NCBI GenBank assembly: GCA_039816825.1
Contig: JBCBXA010000008.1
Span: 1 to 56,841 of the forward strand
Direction of reading: 5' to 3'
Origin: JBCBXA01 sp039816825
GTDB taxonomy: Bacteria > Pseudomonadota > Alphaproteobacteria > Rhizobiales > Rhizobiaceae
DNA length: 56,841 nt
Below, one piece after another: positions 41,080 through 50,787 of this stretch; the first letter of the stretch is position 1, and each line of letters opens with the position of its first letter. The notes beneath the pieces are model-generated. The model ran no database searches. It saw nothing but the letters and a program-made list of their open reading frames with translations, and had not been told where the DNA came from. The position numbers and the translations under genes were made by a program.

Positions 41080-43365
41080 ATGCCAACCTCCACCCCCGGC
41101 CCCCGCGAGCTTCTCAAGCGCATCCGCGCCATCATGGCGGAGTCCCAAGGTCAGGACTCTGATGCTGAGTCGCGCCTCAACACCATCACGACGGATATTG
41201 CCCGCAACATGCGGGCTGAGGTGTGTTCTGTCTATGTGCTGCGGGCCGACCGCGAGCTGGAGCTGTTTGCCACCGAAGGGCTCAACCCCGAAGCGGTCCA
41301 CAAGTCCACGCTGACCATTGGCGAGGGCCTCGTGGGCCTCATCGCATCGAGCGCGCGGTCTCTGAATTTGCCGGACGCACAGAAACACCCGGCATTCCAA
41401 TATCTGCCCGAGACCGGTGAAGAGCTCTATTCCAGCTTCATGGGCGTGCCGATTTTGCGCGCAGGTCGTGTTCTTGGCGTTCTGACCGTCCAGAATGTCG
41501 ACCCCCGCATCTATGCTGATGTCGAGCTCGAGGCGATGGAGACCATCGCAATGGTGCTGGCGGAAATGATCGGTGCCGGCGAGCTGCTCGCCATCGACCG
41601 TAATGGCACGACCCTCGATCTTGAGAGCTCGATCAATGTCACCGGCGCAAGCTTCTCGGCGGGCATCGGCATGGGGCAGATCTTTCTTCACGAGCCTCGG
41701 GTCGTCGTGTCCCAGCTTGTGGGCGAGGATGTTGACACTGAGATCGCCCGTTTGCACGAGGCGCTGGATGCACTTCGGCTCTCCATCGATGATATGATCT
41801 CGTCCGACGCGATGCGCGCCGATGGGGATCACCGCGAGGTGCTTGAGGCCTACCGCATGTTCGCGAACGACCGCGGCTGGGTGCGGCGGATCGAAGAGCA
41901 GATCCGGTCAGGCCTTTCAGCGGAAGGCGCAGCAGAGAAGGTTCAGTCGGACAATCGCGCACGCATGATGCGCTCGAGCGACCCGTATCTGCGTGAGCGG
42001 ATGCACGACTTTGACGATCTCGCCTATCGCTTGCTGCGTCAGCTCACCGGTCGCGACCACGTCATGCCGTCGGATATTGAGGGCAAGGACGCAATCGTGG
42101 TCGCTCGCAATATGGGCGCTGCGGAGCTTCTGGATTATCGTGGCTCATCCCTGCGTGGCCTCGTTCTAGAGGACGGCACTCCAACATCTCATGCTGTCAT
42201 CGTCGCCAAGGCCATGGGCATTCCAGTGGTGGGGCGTGCGCGGGGCCTCAACAGCTTGGTCAAAAATGGCGATCCGGTCATTATTGATGGTGACGAAGGC
42301 ACGATTTACCTCAGGCCGGCTCAGGACCTTGAAGCCGCCTACTCTGAAAAAGTGCAGTTCCGCGCGGCTCGCCAGGCCCGCTATCGTGAGCTCAAGGACA
42401 CGCCAGCGATCAGTCTAGACGGCGACCATGTGCGGCTGAACATGAATGCCGGTCTGGTGTTTGACCTTCCGCAATTGGCTGAGTCCGGCGCTGATGGCAT
42501 TGGCCTCTTCCGCACCGAGCTGCAGTTCATGGTCTCCTCAACCCTGCCAAGGGGCGACGCGCAACAACGCCTCTATCGCGAGGTGGTGGAGGCCGCTGGT
42601 GACAAGCCTGTTACGTTCCGCACGCTCGATATTGGCGGTGACAAGGTGCTGCCATATCTCAAGCAAACGGCGGAGGAGAATCCTGCCTTGGGCATGCGCG
42701 CCATGCGGATCGCGCTGGATCGCCCCGGATTGCTCAAGGCACAACTTCGATCCCTGCTGAAGGCCGCCGCAGGGCGCGAGCTTCGCGTCATGCTGCCCAT
42801 GGTGACCCTGCTCAGCGAGGTGGATGCGGTGCGGCGCATTCTCGACGCTGAGGTGCGACATCTGACGCGACACGGCCACGAACTGCCCAATATTATCCGG
42901 CTTGGGCTCATGGTGGAGGTGCCAGCGCTGCTGTGGCAGCTTGAGGATCTGATGGAGACCGTCGATTTCGTGTCTGTCGGGTCCAACGATCTGTTCCAGT
43001 TCATCATGGCTGTGGACCGTGGGAATGCTGCCCTCATGGGCCGGTATGATGAGCTGTCGCGGCCTTTTCTGCGCGTTCTCAAAAAGGTGGCGGACGTCGC
43101 CAACCGCACGGATACCGAATTGAACCTTTGTGGCGAGATGGCTGGCAAACCGCTCAACGCCATGGCGCTTCTGGCGCTCGGCTATCGCTCCATTTCCATG
43201 TCTCCCGCCTCCGTCGGTCCCGTGAAGGCCATGGTGCAATCGCTGAACATTGAGGCTTTGCGCCGAGAACTGCTCCCGCACCTGGATGCCGGTCGGTTTG
43301 ATGAAGTCACCATCCGCGAATTGCTGGAAGATTTTGCGGCCCATAACGGTGTGGCCCTCGACTAG
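41080..43365 (+). CDS. ptsP: PEP-protein phosphotransferase EI-Ntr (PtsP)
   Basis: 761 residues. N-terminal GAF domain (~15-165), then the EI swivelling and helical HPr-binding regions, phosphorylated His in GTPTSHAVIVAKAMGIPVVG (~residues 366-385) and the PEP barrel (GIGLFRTELQFM, GSNDLFQFIMAVDRGN, LCGEMAGKP). It starts the nitrogen phosphotransfer chain EI-Ntr to NPr to EIIA-Ntr. Confidence 0.95.
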   Translation: MPTSTPGPRELLKRIRAIMAESQGQDSDAESRLNTITTDIARNMRAEVCSVYVLRADRELELFATEGLNPEAVHKSTLTIGEGLVGLIASSARSLNLPDAQKHPAFQYLPETGEELYSSFMGVPILRAGRVLGVLTVQNVDPRIYADVELEAMETIAMVLAEMIGAGELLAIDRNGTTLDLESSINVTGASFSAGIGMGQIFLHEPRVVVSQLVGEDVDTEIARLHEALDALRLSIDDMISSDAMRADGDHREVLEAYRMFANDRGWVRRIEEQIRSGLSAEGAAEKVQSDNRARMMRSSDPYLRERMHDFDDLAYRLLRQLTGRDHVMPSDIEGKDAIVVARNMGAAELLDYRGSSLRGLVLEDGTPTSHAVIVAKAMGIPVVGRARGLNSLVKNGDPVIIDGDEGTIYLRPAQDLEAAYSEKVQFRAARQARYRELKDTPAISLDGDHVRLNMNAGLVFDLPQLAESGADGIGLFRTELQFMVSSTLPRGDAQQRLYREVVEAAGDKPVTFRTLDIGGDKVLPYLKQTAEENPALGMRAMRIALDRPGLLKAQLRSLLKAAAGRELRVMLPMVTLLSEVDAVRRILDAEVRHLTRHGHELPNIIRLGLMVEVPALLWQLEDLMETVDFVSVGSNDLFQFIMAVDRGNAALMGRYDELSRPFLRVLKKVADVANRTDTELNLCGEMAGKPLNAMALLALGYRSISMSPASVGPVKAMVQSLNIEALRRELLPHLDAGRFDEVTIRELLEDFAAHNGVALD

Positions 43366-43395
43366 AGCGCCCTTTGGGCACTACATCAGACCATC

Positions 43396-44490
43396 ATGGC
43401 TACCATCTCGCTTCCCCAAGAAAAGATTGATCAATTGCTGGCCCGCCACGCCGCCATCGAGGCGGAGATGGCGCAGGGTCACAATCCCGATACGTTTGTG
43501 GCGCTCTCGTCTGAATTGTCAGACCTCAATCCGGTCGTGGACAAGATTCGCGAGATGCAGGGCGTCAATGACGAGATCGACGGGCTACAGGAACTGCTCG
43601 GCGACGCGGACACCGACGCTGACATGCGGGAAATGGCAGAGGCTGAGATGCCTGATCTGACCGCCCGCCGCGAGGCGCTGGAAGCCGAACTTCAGCTTCT
43701 CCTGCTGCCCAAGGACAAGGCCGACGACAAATCAGCGATCCTTGAGGTTCGCGCTGGCACGGGTGGCTCGGAAGCGGCTCTCTTCGCTGGTGACTTGTTC
43801 CGCATGTACCAGCGCTATGCTGAGGAAAAGGGCTGGAAAGTTGAGGTCATGTCCGCCTCTGATGGTGAGGTGGGCGGCTATAAGGAAATCATCGCCTCAA
43901 TCAACGGACGCGGTGTGTTCGCCAAGTTGAAGTTTGAGAGTGGCGTGCACCGTGTGCAGCGTGTGCCCGAGACTGAGAGTGGTGGGCGTATCCATACCTC
44001 CGCCGCCACCGTTGCCGTACTGCCCGAAGCCGAAGAAGTGGATATTGAGATCCGCAACGAGGACATACGCATCGACACCATGCGGGCGTCCGGTGCCGGT
44101 GGGCAGCACGTGAACACAACCGATAGCGCCGTGCGCATCACCCATATTCCGACGGGTGTTGTTGTGACGTCTTCAGAGAAGTCCCAGCATCAGAATCGTG
44201 CCATTGCAATGCGCGAGTTGCGGGCGCGCCTGTACGATATGGAGCGGCAGAAAGCCGAGAGCGAGCGGTCCGACGCCCGCAAGGGGCAGGTGGGTTCCGG
44301 GGATCGGTCCGAACGGATTCGGACTTACAATTTTCCGCAGGGGCGCGTATCTGACCACCGCATCAACCTCACCCTCTACAAGCTTGACCGGATCATCGTG
44401 GGCGAAGGCCTTGACGAGATGATCGACGCCCTGATCCTCGACTATCAGGCCAGCCAGCTGGCCGCTTTGGGAGAGGATGAGGCCGCTTGA
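43396..44490 (+). CDS. prfA: Peptide chain release factor 1 (RF1)
   Basis: 364 residues. GGQ motif in RASGAGGQHVNTTDSAVRI (~residues 230-248) and AGTGGSEAALFAGDL; the PxT-type recognition loop region reads VQRVPETESGGRIHTS. It terminates translation at UAA and UAG. The stop overlaps the TTG start of prmC by 4 bases (TTGA). Confidence 0.97.
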   Translation: MATISLPQEKIDQLLARHAAIEAEMAQGHNPDTFVALSSELSDLNPVVDKIREMQGVNDEIDGLQELLGDADTDADMREMAEAEMPDLTARREALEAELQLLLLPKDKADDKSAILEVRAGTGGSEAALFAGDLFRMYQRYAEEKGWKVEVMSASDGEVGGYKEIIASINGRGVFAKLKFESGVHRVQRVPETESGGRIHTSAATVAVLPEAEEVDIEIRNEDIRIDTMRASGAGGQHVNTTDSAVRITHIPTGVVVTSSEKSQHQNRAIAMRELRARLYDMERQKAESERSDARKGQVGSGDRSERIRTYNFPQGRVSDHRINLTLYKLDRIIVGEGLDEMIDALILDYQASQLAALGEDEAA

Positions 44491-45350
44491 GCCAAACCGT
44501 CGGCCAGGCACTCAGACGGGTCCGTGAGACCCTGTGGGCTTCAAAAATAGAGGCAGCATCGGTGGAAGCGCGATGGCTGCTGGAAGACGTGCTAGACGTG
44601 GATCATGCCGGTCTTATCGCTGCTGCTGCCGATACTCTTGATGGCAGGCAGCTGGCGCAGCTCGATTCATTCCTTGAGCAGCGTCTGGCCGGGCGACCCA
44701 TTGGACGGGTGCTGGGGTGGAGCGAGTTTTACGGTCGGCGTTTCGATGTCAGCGATGAAACGCTCGACCCCCGCGCCGACACGGAGACCCTAATCGAGTG
44801 CGTTGGAGATTTGTTTGACCGGGACGCCGGGCTGACCTTTGCTGATATTGGCACTGGAACCGGTGCCATAGGCATCACGCTGGCCTGCGAATTCCCGCGA
44901 GCCACCGGTGTGCTGACCGACATTTCAGAGGGTGCACTTGAGCAGGCCCGGGGCAATGCTAAGCGCCATGCAGTTCTGGATCGTATCACACTCGCCGCCG
45001 GCGATATGTGCGCTCCTTTGATCGATGTCGAGTGGTCTGACCTTGATCTGATCGTGTCAAACCCACCCTACATCCGGTCCGCCGAGATTGCCGCGCTGGA
45101 TGTTTCGGTGAGAGATCACGACCCGCGTTTAGCGCTCGATGGTGGTTCCGACGGGTTGGATGCCTACCGGCGCTTGATCGCTGATTCCCCCAACCATCTC
45201 AAAAGCGGCGGATGGCTGGTCCTCGAAATCGGTTTCGACCAGTCCCACTCTGTTCAGAGCCTGATTGAGGCGTCCCTATTCCTCGAATTTTGGGAGATCC
45301 GTTCGGATCTGGGGGGAAACCCGCGCATTGCGGCAGCTAAGAGAGCGTAG
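44487..45350 (+). CDS. prmC: Release factor glutamine methyltransferase PrmC
   Basis: 287 residues from a TTG at 44487. Methylates the glutamine in the GGQ motif of RF1/RF2. GRPIGRVLGWSEFYGRRFDV, SAM motif I (FADIGTGTGAIGITLA) and catalytic SNPPYIRS are intact. Coupled to its substrate gene prfA. Confidence 0.96.
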   Translation: MSQTVGQALRRVRETLWASKIEAASVEARWLLEDVLDVDHAGLIAAAADTLDGRQLAQLDSFLEQRLAGRPIGRVLGWSEFYGRRFDVSDETLDPRADTETLIECVGDLFDRDAGLTFADIGTGTGAIGITLACEFPRATGVLTDISEGALEQARGNAKRHAVLDRITLAAGDMCAPLIDVEWSDLDLIVSNPPYIRSAEIAALDVSVRDHDPRLALDGGSDGLDAYRRLIADSPNHLKSGGWLVLEIGFDQSHSVQSLIEASLFLEFWEIRSDLGGNPRIAAAKRA

Positions 45351-45648
45351 ACTTTGCAAACTGCCGAATATGGTCTAACTAGAGATCTAGGCGCAGAGCC
45401 AAGACAGATCGCCTCGGCCAGAGCCGGGCTTGATCCCCCCAAAGAAAACAGAATCAGGGTTACAGTGAGGTCGCGCTGGAAAGCGACCGGGACAACAGGA
45501 AAACACAATCGGGCACACCGCATCGCGGCTCCGCCACCAGACGACTGGCTTGCGTTGAGCTCAAGCGTGCAGCGCCCGAAAAGACAAATGTCGGCAGATG
45601 TCGACCATCATCCTGCAGCCCTTGAGGGCACATCGGAGAAAAGGGCTC
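45351..45648. other. 298-bp gap before the DUF4167 gene
   Basis: No gene seen. It has a palindrome CTAGAGATCTAG (45379-45390), a hairpin GGTCGC (45470-45475) with GCGACC (45484-45489) lacking a T run, and AGCCCTT (45617-45623) with AAGGGCT (45641-45647), whose loop holds GGAG and which ends next to the ATG at 45649. Confidence 0.5.
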
Positions 45649-46323
45649 ATGAGGCCAAACCAGAAAAACAACAATAATCGTCAGCGTGGTCGCAATCGCA
45701 ATCAGGGCGGTGGCAAAAATCAGAACCCGCTGAACCGCAGCTATGATTCCAACGGCCCGGACGTTCGTATTCGCGGCAACGCAGCCACCGTCGCAGAGAA
45801 ATACATGGCTCTGGCCCGTGACGCGCAGACTGCTGGCGACACCGTTATGGCTGAGGCCTACTACCAGCACGCAGAGCACTACAATCGCATCATCATGGCG
45901 GCCCAGGCCGCACGAGAGGAAGAACAGGCGCAGCGCGAAAAAGAGCGCGCTGAGCGTGAAGCTCAGCAGGAAGCCCGCGGTGAGAGCAGAGGCGAAGGCC
46001 GGGGCCGCAACCGCCGTGACCGGGATGATCGGGACCAGAACAGCGACGATGATGCCGATGGTTCGGAAACGCGTGCCGATTCCGACAATGATGCGGACAA
46101 TGGCGATGAGGCACCGCGCCGCCGCCGCAAGATCAATTTGGAAACGCAGGATGATCAGCCGGTCGAGGCGGAAGCCTCTCAGGATGACAAAGCTGAGGCG
46201 GATGGGGAGCCCAAGCGCCGCCGCACCCGCCGCAAGAAGCTAGACGAGGTTCCCGAAGCGGACCCTGCTTCAGCTGAACAGCCAGATGTCGATATGCCTG
46301 TGCCAAACGAGGCTGCCGAATAG
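45649..46323 (+). CDS. DUF4167 domain protein, charged C-terminal tail
   Basis: 224 residues from the ATG at 45649. The DUF4167 core is KNQNPLNRSYDSNGPDVRIR, AATVAEKYMALARDAQ and MAEAYYQHAEHYNRII. The rest is low-complexity Arg/Asp/Glu-rich with RRRR-like clusters, probably disordered and suited to nucleic-acid contact (inference). Between prmC and clpB, as is usual in alphaproteobacteria. Function unknown. Confidence 0.88.
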   Translation: MRPNQKNNNNRQRGRNRNQGGGKNQNPLNRSYDSNGPDVRIRGNAATVAEKYMALARDAQTAGDTVMAEAYYQHAEHYNRIIMAAQAAREEEQAQREKERAEREAQQEARGESRGEGRGRNRRDRDDRDQNSDDDADGSETRADSDNDADNGDEAPRRRRKINLETQDDQPVEAEASQDDKAEADGEPKRRRTRRKKLDEVPEADPASAEQPDVDMPVPNEAAE

Positions 46324-46350
46324 CAATTCGGTGTCGAAGCGAGAATTTTG

Positions 46351-46383
46351 AAGGCGTCCCAATGGGGCGCCTTTCTCGTTTTG
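46351..46383 (+). terminator. Rho-independent terminator after the DUF4167 gene
   Basis: AAGGCGTCCC (46351-46360) pairs with GGGGCGCCTT (46364-46373), including a G-T pair, with loop AAT, then TCTCGTTTT. Confidence 0.8.
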
Positions 46384-46391
46384 CGGCCAGT

Positions 46392-46420
46392 CTTAAAGCG
46401 CAGGATGCTGTTTCCTATAT
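46392..46420 (+). promoter_or_regulatory. Candidate RpoH promoter of clpB
   Basis: CTTAAA (46392-46397), a 16-base spacer, then CCTATAT (46414-46420), which fits the RpoH -10 CYTATNT exactly. It lies 94 bases before clpB. Confidence 0.6.
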
Positions 46421-46513
46421 CAAAAGCATAGGGCCTGCCGACATCGGGGGTCCGTTCATTCACGCGGTCTGTGCGCTTCAGGCGAAGGCGGGGGCCATGA
46501 AGGAGCAAATGAT

Positions 46514-49123
46514 ATGGATATGGAAAAATTCTCTGAGCGGGTGCGCGGCTTCATGCAGTCGGCACAGACCCTCGCCCTGGGTTCAGATCATCAACAGTTT
46601 TTGCCGGAGCACATTCTCAAAGTGCTGCTCGATGACAATGAAGGCATGGCCGCCTCGCTGATCGAGCGGGCTGGCGGCCGGGCGAAGGACGCGCTGCTGG
46701 CCACCGAACTGGCGCTGGGCAAGCTGCCCCGCGTGCAGGGCGGTAACGGCCAGCTCTACCTCGCCCAGCCTCTTGCCAAGGTCATGGGCACGGCTGAAGA
46801 GATCGCGAAAAAGGCAGGCGACAGCTACGTCACAGTCGAGAGGCTTCTTCTGGCCCTGGCCATGGAGAAATCCGCCGCCACATCCCAAATTCTCGCCGAT
46901 GCGGGCGTGACGCCAAAGTCGCTCAATCAGGTGATCAACGACATCCGCAAGGGCCGGACGGCTGATTCGGCGTCGGCCGAAAGCGCCTATGACGCCCTCA
47001 AGAAATACGCTCAGAACCTCACTGAGGCAGCACGCGAAGGTAAGCTCGACCCGGTGATCGGCCGCGACGAAGAGATCCGCCGAGCCGTGCAGGTCTTGAG
47101 CCGTCGCACCAAGAACAATCCCGTTCTGATCGGTGAACCCGGCGTCGGCAAAACGGCCATTGCCGAGGGACTTGCCCTGCGCATTGTCAATGGCGACGTG
47201 CCCGAGAGCCTGCGCGATAAGGAGCTCATGGCCCTCGACATGGGAGCGCTGATCGCCGGTGCAAAATATCGCGGTGAGTTTGAGGAGCGTCTGAAGGCAG
47301 TTCTGTCCGAAGTTCAGGCCGCCGAGGGTGGCGTCATCCTGTTCATCGACGAGATGCACACGCTGGTGGGCGCCGGCAAAACAGACGGCGCCATGGATGC
47401 GTCCAACTTGCTCAAGCCGGCGCTCGCGCGCGGCGAATTGCACTGCGTCGGGGCGACGACGCTTGAGGAATACCGCAAGCATGTCGAGAAAGATGCTGCT
47501 TTGGCGCGGCGCTTTCAGCCCGTTTTCGTGTCGGAACCCACCGTGTCTGACACGGTGTCGATCCTGCGCGGCATCAAGGAGAAATATGAGCTGCACCACG
47601 GTGTCCGCATCACGGACAATGCACTTGTCTCGGCTGCCACACTGTCAAACCGCTACATAACCGACCGGTTCCTGCCGGATAAGGCGATCGATCTGATGGA
47701 TGAAGCGGGCTCGCGCCTCCGCATGCAGGTGGATTCCAAACCTGAAGAGCTGGATGCACTGGATCGGCAGATCATCCAGCTGAAGATCGAGCGGGAAGCC
47801 CTGCGGAAGGAAGAGGACGATGTCTCCAAGGACCGCCTCGTCCGTTTGGAGAAAGAACTCGCCGGCCTGCAGGAGCAGGCCGATGCACTGACAGCGCGTT
47901 GGGAAAGCGAGAAGGACCGTCTCGTTGGCGCCCGCGATGTAAAGGAGAGGCTGGACCGCGCCCGTGCCGATCTCGAGAAAGCCCAGCGCGATGGCGACCT
48001 GGCGAAGGCCGGGGAACTTGCTTATGGCACGATCCCGTCTCTTGAGGCGAAGCTGGAGCAGGCGGAGAAGGTTGCCGGTGAAGGCTCCGACCTAGTGGAG
48101 GAGGCCGTCACATCCGACCATATTGCGCGCGTGATCTCACGCTGGACGGGCATTCCCGTGGACAAGATGCTCGAGGGCGAACGCGAGAAACTTCTGCGCA
48201 TGGAGGAAGAACTCGGCAGGCGCGTGATCGGACAGCACGAAGCGGTTCATGCGGTCTCAACGGCGGTGCGCCGCGCCCGCGCGGGCCTTCAGGACCCGGA
48301 TCGGCCGATGGGATCTTTCATTTTCCTGGGGCCTACGGGTGTCGGCAAAACCGAGCTCACGAAAACCTTGGCGGAGTTTCTGTTCGATGATGACACCGCA
48401 ATGGTGCGCATCGACATGTCGGAGTTCATGGAAAAGCACTCGGTCGCCCGCCTCATTGGCGCGCCTCCCGGCTATGTAGGCTACGAAGAGGGCGGAGTGC
48501 TGACCGAAGCCGTGCGACGTCGGCCTTATCAGGTCGTGCTGTTCGACGAGATCGAAAAGGCTCATGCAGATGTTTTCAACGTCCTGCTTCAAGTGCTTGA
48601 CGAAGGGCGCTTGACGGACAGCCAGGGACGAACGGTCGATTTCCGCAACACCATCGTGATCATGACTTCGAACCTCGGTGCGGAGTTCCTGTCCGGCATG
48701 GATGAAAGTGCCGATGTTGCCTCCGTTGAGCCCATGGTCATGGAAGTTGTGCGCGGCCATTTCCGTCCTGAGTTCCTTAACCGCGTTGATGAGTTGATCC
48801 TCTTCCAGCGGCTCAAGAGATCTGAGATGGATGCCATCGTCGACATCCAGCTCCGGCGCCTGGAGCGCCTGCTGGGTGACCGGAAGATCGAGCTTTCGCT
48901 GGACGCAGACGCCCGTTCCTGGCTGGCCGACAAAGGCTATGACCCCGCCTATGGCGCGCGCCCGCTGAAGCGAGTGATCCAGCGGCAGGTCCAGGATCCC
49001 TTGGCGGAGAAGTTGCTGGCGGGCCAGGTGCCCGATGGCAGCGTCGTTCAGGTGACCGCTGGCACCGACCGGCTTCTGTTCAATGTGGATGAGCACAAGG
49101 TGGACAGCGACAAGGCGGCCTGA
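46514..49123 (+). CDS. clpB: Disaggregase ClpB
   Basis: 869 residues. N-domain (1-145), first AAA+ module with GEPGVGKTAIAEGLA (~residue 207) and VILFIDEMHTLVGAG, coiled M domain (~410-530), second AAA+ module with LGPTGVGKTELTKTLAE (~605) and VVLFDEIEKAHADVF. With DnaK it rescues aggregated proteins. The start may be the ATG at 46514 or 46520. A hairpin follows at the convergent PAS gene. Confidence 0.97.
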   Translation: MDMEKFSERVRGFMQSAQTLALGSDHQQFLPEHILKVLLDDNEGMAASLIERAGGRAKDALLATELALGKLPRVQGGNGQLYLAQPLAKVMGTAEEIAKKAGDSYVTVERLLLALAMEKSAATSQILADAGVTPKSLNQVINDIRKGRTADSASAESAYDALKKYAQNLTEAAREGKLDPVIGRDEEIRRAVQVLSRRTKNNPVLIGEPGVGKTAIAEGLALRIVNGDVPESLRDKELMALDMGALIAGAKYRGEFEERLKAVLSEVQAAEGGVILFIDEMHTLVGAGKTDGAMDASNLLKPALARGELHCVGATTLEEYRKHVEKDAALARRFQPVFVSEPTVSDTVSILRGIKEKYELHHGVRITDNALVSAATLSNRYITDRFLPDKAIDLMDEAGSRLRMQVDSKPEELDALDRQIIQLKIEREALRKEEDDVSKDRLVRLEKELAGLQEQADALTARWESEKDRLVGARDVKERLDRARADLEKAQRDGDLAKAGELAYGTIPSLEAKLEQAEKVAGEGSDLVEEAVTSDHIARVISRWTGIPVDKMLEGEREKLLRMEEELGRRVIGQHEAVHAVSTAVRRARAGLQDPDRPMGSFIFLGPTGVGKTELTKTLAEFLFDDDTAMVRIDMSEFMEKHSVARLIGAPPGYVGYEEGGVLTEAVRRRPYQVVLFDEIEKAHADVFNVLLQVLDEGRLTDSQGRTVDFRNTIVIMTSNLGAEFLSGMDESADVASVEPMVMEVVRGHFRPEFLNRVDELILFQRLKRSEMDAIVDIQLRRLERLLGDRKIELSLDADARSWLADKGYDPAYGARPLKRVIQRQVQDPLAEKLLAGQVPDGSVVQVTAGTDRLLFNVDEHKVDSDKAA

Positions 49124-49135
49124 TTGGGGAAATGG

Positions 49136-49162
49136 TGAGGGGGCATGCGAGGTGCCCTCTCA
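49136..49162. terminator. Two-way hairpin between clpB and the PAS gene
   Basis: TGAGGGGGCA (49136-49145) pairs with TGCCCTCTCA (49153-49162) with one G-T pair and a 7-base loop. No T run, so it may act only weakly or as a 3' end stabiliser. Confidence 0.5.
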
Positions 49163-49164
49163 CA

Positions 49165-49650
49165 TCAACCGGCTGGCCGAAGAGCGTGCAGCGAGGCGGA
49201 TCCACTGCTCGCGTGGGACAACTCATGGAAGATCCCATAGAGCGACTCGTTACCGTCCGCATCAGTCGAGAAAGCTGCCGTGGACGCGACGTTCTTCACG
49301 TTACCATCGGCGTCAATCAGCCTGAGCTCGAACGAAAACCCGCATTTGTTCTCAATCGCCTGCTCGATGAGTGACATCAGGAGCGGCATATCTTCGGGGT
49401 GGTACTTCTTGATCGCTTCCGTCATCGCCACCGGACCATCCGTGTATGGCAGGCCGTGAATCTCATAGGTGCGAGGGGACCAGCGCACCATACCTGAAGC
49501 GATGTCCACCCGCCAATAACCGACGCTGGTGTAGCCATGAAGCAGGTGCATCCAGTCGTCCGCAGAGACTCCCAAGGAATCAGCGCTTGAAAACGGGGCG
49601 CGGTCGTTTCCGACCGATACCAAAACGTTTCGGGGTGTTTTGTTCGCCAC
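49165..49650 (-). CDS. Stand-alone PAS-domain protein
   Basis: 161 residues. One PAS_3-type fold: SVGYWRVDIASGMVRWSPRT, YEIHGLP, KKYHPEDMPLLMSLIEQAIE and FSFELRLIDADGNVKNV. No kinase, cyclase or other output domain is attached. It is divergent from a LuxR regulator, so a sensory input to that regulator or a partner is possible (inference). Confidence 0.85.
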   Translation of the reverse strand: MANKTPRNVLVSVGNDRAPFSSADSLGVSADDWMHLLHGYTSVGYWRVDIASGMVRWSPRTYEIHGLPYTDGPVAMTEAIKKYHPEDMPLLMSLIEQAIENKCGFSFELRLIDADGNVKNVASTAAFSTDADGNESLYGIFHELSHASSGSASLHALRPAG

Positions 49651-49907
49651 TTCAGCGCCTATCCTTCAGTTCTTCGCGTTTCCCAAATCTTCACGGGTCC
49701 ATTGGGAAATCTGATCGACCATTCGTGTCAATTCCACGTTCGCGAGAAAGTATCCACTCTGGTTAGTCACATGTGATTTCTAGTAATGGCTTGAATAGAA
49801 AGCCTTAATCACGTCATCACAACCGACCGTTAACGGTAATTTGCTATCTCTCCATGCAATATTTCTATGCAGACACGATGTCTGTCTTGTCCGTTGCAGG
49901 TGTTGAC
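49651..49907. promoter_or_regulatory. Divergent control region of the PAS gene and luxR
   Basis: Contains two perfect palindromes: TCACATGTGA (49765-49774) and ACCGTTAACGGT (49826-49837). The second lies about 70 bases before the chosen luxR start and could be an autoregulatory lux-type site or a GTTAAC (CtrA-like) site. Confidence 0.45.
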
Positions 49908-50627
49908 ATGTCCCTCGCTGCCCGTCGAGCCGAGCTCGTTGAAGAAATCGGTGATCTGAGAACCTCTTTCGAGGCTTTCAAGCTTCTCAAGCGACTCGCT
50001 TCAGATCTCGGCTACGACAAATTCACGGTGCTTGGCCTGCCTGAGCTCGATGAACAGTTGGGTGCCAAGGTTGTCGTCAACAATTGGGACCCCGAGATGG
50101 CGGCGGCCTATGACGAACACGGGTTGGCAGGCGACAGCCCCGTTCTTGAGCGCATTCGCACTTCCCTGATGCCGTTTACATTCAACGTTGAGGAAGTGAA
50201 CCGGCACCGGGCCAAGAAACAGAAAGACATCGTGATCGATCTCTTCAATTCCTTCGGGATGGCCGACGGTATTTACATCCCGGTCCATCAGCCCGGTGGC
50301 GTGACTTCGGCCGTTGGGTTCACCGGCCAGGGTGTTGATATCACCGAGGAAGACGTCTCGGCACTTCAGCTCATTGCCATGGCGGCGTGCGATCGCTTAC
50401 GAGCGATTACACAACATGATGCCAAGGCTCCGGTCGATCTCACCGAACGCGAACGGGACTGCCTGTGTTGGACAGCCGCCGGCAAGACCAGTGCCGAGAT
50501 CGGAGCGATTCTGAGCTTGTCAGAGCACACTGTGAACCACTGCATCACAGCCGCGACCCGTAAGCTGGACGCCGTCTCCCGATCCCAAGCCGTGGCCAAG
50601 GCCCTGAGACTTGGTCTGATCTCCTAA
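49908..50627 (+). CDS. LuxR family regulator with autoinducer-binding domain
   Basis: 239 residues from the ATG at 49908 (CAGGTG upstream); in-frame ATGs at 49854 and 49878 give longer forms. N-terminal autoinducer-binding fold: WDPEMAAAYDEHGLAGDSPV keeps the Tyr and Asp that contact the lactone in LuxR proteins, but the usual Trp before them is replaced (PEMAAAY). C-terminal HTH: LTERERDCLCWTAAGKTSAEI, LSLSEHTVNHCITAATRKL, SRSQAVAKALRLGLI. No canonical luxI gene is in the window. Confidence 0.88.
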   Translation: MSLAARRAELVEEIGDLRTSFEAFKLLKRLASDLGYDKFTVLGLPELDEQLGAKVVVNNWDPEMAAAYDEHGLAGDSPVLERIRTSLMPFTFNVEEVNRHRAKKQKDIVIDLFNSFGMADGIYIPVHQPGGVTSAVGFTGQGVDITEEDVSALQLIAMAACDRLRAITQHDAKAPVDLTERERDCLCWTAAGKTSAEIGAILSLSEHTVNHCITAATRKLDAVSRSQAVAKALRLGLIS

Positions 50628-50787
50628 GGCGGGTCATAGCGCCTCTTGCGGGCGGCATGGTTAGCGGCTGGTGAAGTGAACGCCCTCAGAAATCACCCGT
50701 AACGCCTTACTCCTAGCGGCTTACAAGTGCCATCTCGGAATATCCAAGCGCCTCTTTTTCCGCTCTCATGGTGGAAAGGAGACCGCT

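Noticed and set aside
50695..50735. Lux-type box near the unknown gene pair
   Set aside because: GTAACGCC and GGCTTAC do not pair without a bulge, and the CTTAC repeats are direct, not inverted.
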